Positions 6,705 through 13,448 of a DNA stretch of 17,985 nucleotides are shown here, in pieces (positions within the stretch are counted from its first letter, which is position 1; each line of letters opens with the position of its first letter). The stretch is from positions 1 to 17,985 of the forward strand of contig CAZQEN010000141.1 of assembly GCA_964591605.1 (NCBI GenBank). Direction: 5' to 3'. Below the pieces are notes generated by a model, which was not told the DNA's origin, did not search any database, and was given only the letters and a program-made list of their open reading frames with translations. Made by a program: the position numbers and the translations under genes. Source of the stretch: CAYLLT01 sp964591605. Its GTDB lineage: Bacteria; Planctomycetota; Phycisphaerae; UBA1845; PWPN01.

Positions 6705-9700
6705 TCACGGCTTGCCGGGTCGCGAAGAGGGCGCCGCCTGCGTGCGCTGCCATCGAAAATGGTACTCACCTGAATCCACGTCAAAAACACTGCCGCTCGC
6801 ATCGATTCGCACGAACCGGACGTTGCCGGTCGCTGCCTCGACCCGACCCGCCCTGACCAGGCACTGCGGGCTTTCGTGGATCGTGGGACGAGGCTCTCTC
6901 CCGGTGGGTACACACAGCCGGGCGGTCGCGCCGGGCGGCACGACGACTTTCCACTCCAGGCCGTCGGCCGTCCGGCGCCAGTCACTGTGGATGGGGCCGA
7001 GAGGCGAGAGATACTCCGCACGGGCCCAGGTCAGGTCTCCAGCCGGTTGCGGGCGGATCGTGATTCGCCTGAAGCCGGGCGTCTCGGCCTGGATACCCCC
7101 TAAAGACTCGTATAACCAGCGACCCATCGACGCCAGGGCGGGCTGGTTGTGCGAGTTCATCCGCGGCCCGAGCCGGTCGGAGTCCCATCGTTCCCAGAAA
7201 GTCGTCGCCCCCTGCTTGACCATGTATCCCCACGATGGGCAGTTCGTCTGGGTGGCCAGCGCGTAGGCCACCTCTTCGTGCCCCCCCGCCGCAAGGGCGG
7301 GCAGCAGATAGGCGCTGCCCACGAAGCCGGTCGTGAGATGATCGCCGTGGCCGCGCACGTCCGCCGCGATCTGGTCGAGCAGCATTGCGCGGCGATCGTC
7401 GGGCACGAGTCCGAACCAGAGCGGCAGGAGGTTGGCCGTCTGCGTCCTGCCCGCGTAGCTGGATCGGTCGGAATCCCAGTAGGCGCGGTTGAATGCGGCG
7501 GCGATGCGATCCGCCCTCGCCGCGAACCGGCGGGCGTCCTCGGACCGGCCGATCACCCCGGCCATCTCCGCCATCAGTCGATGAGAATGGTAGCAGTAGG
7601 CGTTGGCAAGCGGCGCCTTGGGCGACGCCGCCGGAGCAACCCAGTCGCCAAAGGTGTCGAGCCGGCACAGATCGTCGCGGCTGTGCCCCCGCAGATAATC
7701 GAGCCAGGCCGCCATGGCCGTGTAGTTGTCCTCGATGATCCGCGTATCTCCGTACATGCGATACACCGTCCAGGGAACAATGATGCACGCGTCACCCCAC
7801 CCCGGTTTGCCGGCTTTGCGCTCGCCCAGCGAAGGCACCACGTCGGGCACGCAGCCATCGGACCCCTGCGCATCGCGCACGTCGCGCATCCACTTCGCGA
7901 GCAGCGGCCCCATCTGCATATTCCAGCAGGCGGTCGCGGCGAACAGTTGCGTGTCGCCTGTCCAGCCCAGCCGCTCGTCGCGCTGGCAGCAGTCGGTCAG
8001 CAGGCCGAACAGGTTCGATCGCTGCGTCCACAGCATGTTCCGGAAGATCGTGTTGAGCAGTGCGTTGGAACACTCGAAACGCCCGATCTGCTCGACGGCC
8101 GAGTGCAGGGCGAGAGCGACCAGCGACTCTGGAGCGGGCGTCCCGGGATAGCCGGTCACCTCGCAGTAACGAAAGCCGTGATAGGTGAATCTCGGCTCCC
8201 ACACCTCCGGCCCGCCGCCGCGCAGGATGTAGACATCGGTCGCGCGGGCGCCCCGCAGATTCCCGCGATAGATGTGCCCGTCGGTCCCGAGCAACTCGCC
8301 AAACGCCAGTTGGATGCGCGTGCCGCGCGGTCCGTTGACCTGCAGTCGCGCACGGCCGGCCATGTTCTGTCCGAAATCGAAGACATGGGCGTCCGCCGAT
8401 GGATGGGTCACCGACACCGCCCGGAGCTCCTGCGTCACCTCGATCGGCTCGCACGACGCTGCCACCAGCAGATTCACAGGGTCGTCGCAGACGCGGGCCC
8501 GCTCCCAGCCGCTGTCGTCAAAACCGGTTTGATCCCACTTCTCTGCTTCCAGACGAGCATCGTATTCTTCGCCGTCATAGATCGAGTTGCGCCGGATCGG
8601 CGACGGATGGATTCGCCAGGAGTGATCGGTCACGCACCGCTGCCGCGAGCCGTCCACATACTCAATGTCCAACTGCAGGATGAACCGGGGCTCTTCGCGC
8701 TCCTGCCGCGTGTGCGAGGCCCAGCCCAGCGTCATCGCCCACCAGCCGTTGCCCAGCACGGCCCCGAGCGCGTGACGACCCGGCCTCAACTGCGGGGTCA
8801 CGTCGAATGTCTGATACTCGACCCGGCGTGAATAATCCGTCCAGTTGGGCGCCAGTGCCTGCGACCCCACGCGCCGGCCGTCCAGACGAAGCTCGTAGAG
8901 ACCCAGACCGCTGGCGTAAATCCTCGCCCGCTTCACTTCGCCTGTGATGGTCAGCTCCCGCCGCAGGCAGATCGATTCGCGCTCTCCCGCCGCCACCTTG
9001 ATCTGGTTCCAGGGTCCGCCACCATACGGCGCGACAACGCGGGCCCGCGGCCACGACGCGTCGTCGAACTCCGGCTGCTGCCATCCCGGGCTGGTCTTCG
9101 GGCTCACACACCAATGCACGTCGCTCCGCAGGTCAACCGGCTGATTCGCCGCCACGATGCGCCCCGCGGCCAGAAGGCCGCACACGCCATCCGAATCACG
9201 CATCTCCACCGCGATGACGTTCCGACCTGGACGCAAATCCTCCCGCAAATCGAAGGTGTGGCCGATGCGGGAGTTGCCGCTGCGGCCCCGCTCGCGACCG
9301 TTCACATGCAGGACGAAGCTGTCGTCGACCGTCAGCGTCACAAAGGCGCTCTCGACGCGACCCGGATCCGAAACCTCGAAGACCCTGCGCGAAAAGACTT
9401 CCCGCTGGTCTTCGGCGGGGCTCCAGATCCAGTCGCCCCAGTCGATCTCCCCTGCGTCAGCCGTCGGCTCCCGGGTCATCCAGCGGGCCTGCCAATCCTT
9501 CGGCTCGAGCAGACCCATTTCCCACCACGCCGGCTCGGAGAACTCCGACGGCCGGTCCTGGCGATCCCACGTTCGCACCCGCCACGTGCATCGCTGCCCG
9601 CTGAGCAGCGTCGGCCCGCCGTACGGCACCTGGCTGCAGGCATCCGAGCGCGTCTTGCCCGAATCCCAGAGCGGCGCCCCGCCCACCTTCGCAGACCCAT

Positions 9701-9941
9701 CGCTCTCGATGATCACCTGGTAGGCAGTCTGCACCGCCCCCCGCCGCGGGTCGTTGACCTGCCACGAGAGTCGCGGGCGGCCCACTTCGAGTCCGAGCGG
9801 GTTCACCCGATACTCGCACCGCAGGTTCGAGGGTCGGCCGGGCCCTTCCAGAGGCGGAATTCCGGCACTGAGCAAAAGAGGATAAATGAATTGGCAAATA
9901 CTGAGGCCCACTGGCAGTTCCAGCTTGACAAAGATGCCCAT
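6705..9941 (-). CDS. Alpha-L-rhamnosidase, GH78
   Basis: A 1,078-residue GH78 glycoside hydrolase that removes terminal alpha-L-rhamnose by inversion. The N-terminal Ig-like domain begins with SNLRCEYRVNPLGLEVGRPRLSW (about 39-61). Beta-sandwich modules follow, including an insert around 165-280 (WSPAEDQREVFSRRVFE). The (alpha/alpha)6 barrel carries QRDERLGWTGD at 653-663, with Glu656 as the expected general acid, and TTFWERWDS with Glu917 as the expected base. A C-terminal beta domain completes the usual order. The first 35 residues are hydrophobic (GLSICQFIYPLLLSAG), compatible with export but not a textbook signal. The start is uncertain: ATG 9941 has no ribosome site and sits within a -10-like CATAAT; GTG 9911 is an alternative. 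First gene of the rhamnosidase-flavoenzyme-hydrolase operon, divergent from the lipoprotein operon. Confidence 0.95.
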   Translation of the reverse strand: MGIFVKLELPVGLSICQFIYPLLLSAGIPPLEGPGRPSNLRCEYRVNPLGLEVGRPRLSWQVNDPRRGAVQTAYQVIIESDGSAKVGGAPLWDSGKTRSDACSQVPYGGPTLLSGQRCTWRVRTWDRQDRPSEFSEPAWWEMGLLEPKDWQARWMTREPTADAGEIDWGDWIWSPAEDQREVFSRRVFEVSDPGRVESAFVTLTVDDSFVLHVNGRERGRSGNSRIGHTFDLREDLRPGRNVIAVEMRDSDGVCGLLAAGRIVAANQPVDLRSDVHWCVSPKTSPGWQQPEFDDASWPRARVVAPYGGGPWNQIKVAAGERESICLRRELTITGEVKRARIYASGLGLYELRLDGRRVGSQALAPNWTDYSRRVEYQTFDVTPQLRPGRHALGAVLGNGWWAMTLGWASHTRQEREEPRFILQLDIEYVDGSRQRCVTDHSWRIHPSPIRRNSIYDGEEYDARLEAEKWDQTGFDDSGWERARVCDDPVNLLVAASCEPIEVTQELRAVSVTHPSADAHVFDFGQNMAGRARLQVNGPRGTRIQLAFGELLGTDGHIYRGNLRGARATDVYILRGGGPEVWEPRFTYHGFRYCEVTGYPGTPAPESLVALALHSAVEQIGRFECSNALLNTIFRNMLWTQRSNLFGLLTDCCQRDERLGWTGDTQLFAATACWNMQMGPLLAKWMRDVRDAQGSDGCVPDVVPSLGERKAGKPGWGDACIIVPWTVYRMYGDTRIIEDNYTAMAAWLDYLRGHSRDDLCRLDTFGDWVAPAASPKAPLANAYCYHSHRLMAEMAGVIGRSEDARRFAARADRIAAAFNRAYWDSDRSSYAGRTQTANLLPLWFGLVPDDRRAMLLDQIAADVRGHGDHLTTGFVGSAYLLPALAAGGHEEVAYALATQTNCPSWGYMVKQGATTFWERWDSDRLGPRMNSHNQPALASMGRWLYESLGGIQAETPGFRRITIRPQPAGDLTWARAEYLSPLGPIHSDWRRTADGLEWKVVVPPGATARLCVPTGREPRPTIHESPQCLVRAGRVEAATGNVRFVRIDASGSVFDVDSGEYHFRWQRTQAAPSSRPGKP

Positions 9942-9967
9942 TATGCGTCTAACCTACCAGGAATCAA
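9940..9967 (-). promoter_or_regulatory. Candidate promoter for the rhamnosidase operon
   Basis: On the minus strand TTGATT (9967-9962), a 16-base spacer and CATAAT (9945-9940) resemble a sigma70 promoter. The -10 box overlaps the ATG at 9941, so transcription would start near 9933. If real, translation must start further in, for example at GTG 9911. The alternative is that the boxes are chance. Confidence 0.3.
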
Positions 9968-9985
9968 GGGTCTGCTTCGATCCTG

Positions 9986-10009
9986 ATTGTGCGCATTTGT
10001 GTGTACAAT
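9986..10009. promoter_or_regulatory. Inverted repeat between divergent operons, candidate operator
   Basis: ATTGTGCGC and GTGTACAAT form 9-base arms (7 of 9 complementary) around a six-base spacer. The inner TTGT-GTGT-ACAA (9997-10008) resembles AraR-type sites (TTGTACGTACAA). TACAAT at 10004-10009 could be the -10 box for the lipoprotein operon, so a bound protein would block it. It sits in the 138-base gap between rhamnosidase and lipoprotein genes, where a GntR/LacI repressor could control both. The -35 region for the plus strand is weak. Confidence 0.4.
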
Positions 10010-10079
10010 ATGGGCCGGCACCGCTCCACACTGACCCCGTACGGGACCGCTTCGGCCCCGTCCGTTGAAGGAGATGCTC

Positions 10080-11369
10080 GTGGTGAAATCCATTGCGCGA
10101 TCTCTGCCCCTATCGGGCTGGGCGCTGGGCCTGATGTTTGCCGGTTGCGCATCGGATCCTGGGTCGGTCTCTCGCTCACCCACGACGATGCCCGCCGCCG
10201 ATGCCCCGGCCTACCGCGATGATGTCGCCTTCCTTCGCGAACACACCCCCCTCATCGAGTTGAAGAACGCCGACGCGAGAATCGCCGTCGCCCCGGCCCT
10301 GCAGGGTCGCGTGATGACCAGCGGCGTGTCAGCGGAGGGCCTGAGCCTGGGCTGGGTCAACCGCGATGCCGTCACGGCCGGCGACCAGGACATCGCCTTC
10401 AACAACTACGGCGGCGCGGAGAGATTCTGGCTCGCACCCGAAGGGGGACAGTTCACGCTGTTTCACCGCAAAGGCGATCCGCAGAACTACGACACGTGGA
10501 AGGTGCCCGACGCGTTCAACAAAGGCGCCTTCGAGGTCGTGCATGCCGACGCCTCGTCCGTGACGATGCGCCGCGAGATGGACCTCACGAATGCGGAGGC
10601 AACGCGGTTCCAGCTTCGCGTCGATCGCACCATCCGGGTCGTCACGAGGAGCGAGGCGGAGCAGGTGCTGAACCTTCGGCTGTCGAGCGATGTGCTCGAC
10701 GTGGGCTATCTCAGCGACAACCGCATCACCAACACAGGCACCACGGCATGGGAGCCGCAGACCGGCACGATCGCCATCTGGATCCTGGGCATGTTCCGCG
10801 GCCGCGACCAGACCGTCGTCATCGCCCCGCTGGCGGATCGCGGCACCGAGCCGGTGATCAACATGGCCTATTATCCCGACCAGCCGGATGACCGCATCGT
10901 GATCGATCGTGCCGCGCATACGCTGCTCTTCCGCGCTGATGGAGACTGCCGCTCCAAGTTCGGCCTGACCGCCGGGTGGGCCCGCGACCGGCTCGGCAGC
11001 ATCGACCTGGCCAATCGCGTGCTGACCATCGTGCTGTTCCGCCGCCCGCCGGAGCCGGCCCGGTATGTCAACTGCCTGATGCAGCAGCGCCAGGACGACC
11101 CCTACGCGGGAGATGTGATTAACTCCTACAACCATTTCGGCGGCCTGCGGTTCTACGAGCTCGAGTCAGCCTCCCCCGCCGCCTTCCTGAAGCCGGGCGG
11201 GTCATTGGATCACATGCGCTATACACTGCAGTTTCACGGCCCGCTGGAGCGGCTCTCGGAGATCAGCCGGAAGGTGTTCGGCATCGGGCTGGAGCGCGTG
11301 CGGCAGAAGCTGCCCGGTCTGGCGGGTGCGATGAGCGAAAGTGTACCCGGGAGGTCCGCGAATGAGTGA
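10080..11369 (+). CDS. DUF6786-like secreted lipoprotein
   Basis: A 429-residue protein of no established function. It has a basic start, hydrophobic SGWALGLMF and FAGC ending at Cys23, so it is probably a lipoprotein, followed by a Ser/Thr/Pro-rich stretch. The mature part looks all-beta. GGAERFWLAPEGGQFTLF and DVINSYNHFGG resemble what I recall of DUF6786 proteins from planctomycetes and Bacteroidetes; the fold may be galactose-mutarotase-like (inference from 'GGAERFWLAPEGG'). AAGGAG (10068-10073) sits six bases before GTG 10080 and nine before GTG 10083, so I start there and not at TTG 10065. The stop overlaps the SIS gene start by eight bases, so the two are translationally coupled. Context suggests cell-envelope sugar recognition, epimerisation or binding; unproven. 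Confidence 0.8.
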   Translation: MVKSIARSLPLSGWALGLMFAGCASDPGSVSRSPTTMPAADAPAYRDDVAFLREHTPLIELKNADARIAVAPALQGRVMTSGVSAEGLSLGWVNRDAVTAGDQDIAFNNYGGAERFWLAPEGGQFTLFHRKGDPQNYDTWKVPDAFNKGAFEVVHADASSVTMRREMDLTNAEATRFQLRVDRTIRVVTRSEAEQVLNLRLSSDVLDVGYLSDNRITNTGTTAWEPQTGTIAIWILGMFRGRDQTVVIAPLADRGTEPVINMAYYPDQPDDRIVIDRAAHTLLFRADGDCRSKFGLTAGWARDRLGSIDLANRVLTIVLFRRPPEPARYVNCLMQQRQDDPYAGDVINSYNHFGGLRFYELESASPAAFLKPGGSLDHMRYTLQFHGPLERLSEISRKVFGIGLERVRQKLPGLAGAMSESVPGRSANE

Positions 11370-12453
11370 ATCGGCTGGCCTGCTCGCAGATATCCGCAAT
11401 CAGCCCCCATGCTGGGCCGACCTGCTCGAATACCAGTTCGGAGCGGGCCGGTCCGCGCTGACGGAGGCCGCCGCCGCGGTCCGCCAGGCACGGCATCTGG
11501 TGCTGAGCGGCATGGGGTCGTCGCACTTCGCCTGCGCCGCGCTGGCCCATCAGCTCGCGGATCAGGGCACGCCGGCATTTCTCATCGACACCGCGGAACT
11601 GCTGCACTATCAGCATCGCGCGTTCGGCAACGACGCCGTCGTGGTGCTGGTGTCGCGCAGCGGCGAGACGGTGGAGGCGGTGAAGGTCCTGCCGCTTCTG
11701 CGGCAGCGGGGCGCGAGAGTGATCGGTGTCACGAACGTCGCCGGCAGCACGCTAGAGCGACAGGCGGATCACGCCGTCCTCATCGGCAGCGCGCCCGATC
11801 ACCTGGGGGTGGCGATACAGACGTATACATCCACGCTGCTGTGCCTTCATCTGCTCGGCGCGGCTGTGCTGGGCCAGCCACTCGACGGGGCGTGTCATGC
11901 GCGGGTGATGGATGTGGTACACACAACACGCGAGGCCATGGACGTGATGCTGCAAGCGAGCGAGGCCTGGCCGGCGTTCCTGGGTGAAGCCTCGACGATC
12001 CATCTCCTGGCGCGCGGCGCGTCGATGGCTTCGGCCATGGAAGGCGCGATCGTGTTCAACGAGATCGCCAAAGTGGCCGGGCTGCCCATGAGCGCGAGCC
12101 TCTTCCGGCACGGCCCGGTGGAGGTGGTTGACCGGAGCTTCCGGGCGGTGATCTTCGCCCCGCCGAGCCGGACGCGTGAGCTCGATCTGGCGTTGGCGAG
12201 TGACCTGACGGCTCTGGGCGTGGCCGTCCGCTGGATCGGCCCGCCCGATGCGGCGAACGATCCGATTGCATCGCTGCGCCTCCCCTGCCCCCAGGTGCCG
12301 GCCGCGCTGGCGCCCGTGGTCGAGATCCTCCCGATTCAGCTCGCTGCCCTGCGGACCGCCGAGGCGCGGAAGGTGCCCATCGGCCAGTTCCGCATCGCCG
12401 GCTCGGTCACGCTGGAGGAGAAGGGCTTCCAGACCAGGGGCTTCAAACTGTGA
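11362..12453 (+). CDS. Double-SIS-domain sugar-phosphate isomerase/deaminase-like protein
   Basis: A 363-residue protein related to the isomerase half of GlmS and to AgaS/FrlB enzymes. SIS 1 has GMGSSHFA (50-57) and SRSGETVEA (98-106), the phosphosugar-binding loops. SIS 2 has LARGASMASAMEGAIVFNE and RHGPVEVVD; Glu234 and His250 are 16 residues apart, as are GlmS Glu488 and His504. The C-terminus reads FRIAGSVTLE where GlmS has NLAKSVTVE, so the GlmS catalytic lysine is Gly347 here. No glutaminase domain is present. It probably isomerises, deaminates or deglycates a ketose/aminosugar phosphate in the cytoplasm. ATG 11362 follows GGGAGG and lies within the end of the lipoprotein gene; its TGA overlaps the ROK start (GTGA). 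A kinase-isomerase pair is therefore likely. Confidence 0.88.
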   Translation: MSESAGLLADIRNQPPCWADLLEYQFGAGRSALTEAAAAVRQARHLVLSGMGSSHFACAALAHQLADQGTPAFLIDTAELLHYQHRAFGNDAVVVLVSRSGETVEAVKVLPLLRQRGARVIGVTNVAGSTLERQADHAVLIGSAPDHLGVAIQTYTSTLLCLHLLGAAVLGQPLDGACHARVMDVVHTTREAMDVMLQASEAWPAFLGEASTIHLLARGASMASAMEGAIVFNEIAKVAGLPMSASLFRHGPVEVVDRSFRAVIFAPPSRTRELDLALASDLTALGVAVRWIGPPDAANDPIASLRLPCPQVPAALAPVVEILPIQLAALRTAEARKVPIGQFRIAGSVTLEEKGFQTRGFKL

Positions 12454-13448
12454 GTGATGCTCCACGAACTGCGCTCGGTGTGGACATCGGGGGTACCCAC
12501 ACGAAGATCGGCCTGATCAGTTCCTCAGGCCGCGTGCTCGAGTGGATCGACTTTCCCACCGGCGGGCACACGACGCCGGCCTCCTTCACGGGCGACCTTG
12601 TCAGGGGCATCGCACGGATTCTGCAATCGGACAGTGCCCGGCAGGCGCCGCCGGCCGGGATCGGGGTGAGCGTCGCCGGCCTGCTCGACGACCAGCGCGA
12701 GCAGATCACCTTCGCCCCGAACATCGCGTTTCTCGATCGATTTCCACTCCGAAAGCTGCTGTTCGAGACGTTCACGCTCCCCGTGTTCCTGGAAGTCGAC
12801 GGAAATGCCGCCGCGCTGGCGGAGTATCACTTCGGGGCCGGCCGAAACACGTCACGTTTCCTCTGCCTGGTTCTGGGGACGGGTGTCGGAGGCGGGATGA
12901 TCGCCGACGGCTCGCTGCTGCGGTTCAGCTACCAGGGCATCGGCGATCCGGGCCACGTCATCCTGATGCCCGACGGACCCGCCTGCAGCGCCGGTTGCCG
13001 GGGATGCGCCGAGGCCCTGCTCGCGGCATCCGCGGTGGAGCAGCGGGCGGAGACGGCCGCGAAAGCTCGCCGCGACTCAACCCTGGCGGTCATCCTTGAG
13101 CAGAAAGGGAAGCTGCAGGTGCCGGATCTGGTGGAGGCCGCCCGCGAGGGCGACGCGGTGGCCATGGCTGTCTGGGCGGAGACCGGCCAATGGCTCGGAC
13201 GGGCCATGGCCTCGCTGGCCGCGATCTTCATGCCCGACTGCATCGCGATCGGCGGCGGCCTCGCCGAGGCCGGAGCGTGCCTGCTGGAGCCGGCGGAACG
13301 CGCGTTTCGATCATCCACCGGCCGGTTCTATCAGGAGCGCGTAACCGTTCGACCCGCACAGCTCGGCTGGCGGGCCGCAGCGATCGGTGCGGCCGCCCTC
13401 GTACTCATCCCCGAACGGCCGGCGGCCGGATCACTGAGTCCGGCTTGA
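12450..13448 (+). CDS. ROK-family sugar kinase
   Basis: A 332-residue ROK protein without an N-terminal DNA-binding domain, hence a kinase rather than a repressor. The phosphate-binding loop is DIGGTHTK (12-19), the catalytic aspartate is Asp117 in EVDGNAAALAE, and LGTGVGGG lies at 142-149. The zinc site is GH169...C179-SAG-C183-RG-C186-AE. The usual pattern is C-x-C-x4-C, so the middle cysteine has moved two residues. ROK kinases phosphorylate glucose, ManNAc, GlcNAc, fructose or allose; the substrate is not readable. The GTG start overlaps the SIS stop by four bases with no separate ribosome site, so co-translation is likely. Its last 44 bases overlap the 3' end of the opposite-strand mannose-6-phosphate isomerase gene. 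Confidence 0.9.
   Translation: MSDAPRTALGVDIGGTHTKIGLISSSGRVLEWIDFPTGGHTTPASFTGDLVRGIARILQSDSARQAPPAGIGVSVAGLLDDQREQITFAPNIAFLDRFPLRKLLFETFTLPVFLEVDGNAAALAEYHFGAGRNTSRFLCLVLGTGVGGGMIADGSLLRFSYQGIGDPGHVILMPDGPACSAGCRGCAEALLAASAVEQRAETAAKARRDSTLAVILEQKGKLQVPDLVEAAREGDAVAMAVWAETGQWLGRAMASLAAIFMPDCIAIGGGLAEAGACLLEPAERAFRSSTGRFYQERVTVRPAQLGWRAAAIGAAALVLIPERPAAGSLSPA

Noticed and set aside
7149..8831. 560-codon plus-strand open frame opposite the rhamnosidase gene
   Set aside because: It is the antisense shadow of GH78, whose motifs are intact; its translation is rich in Arg, His, Pro and Val with no domain.
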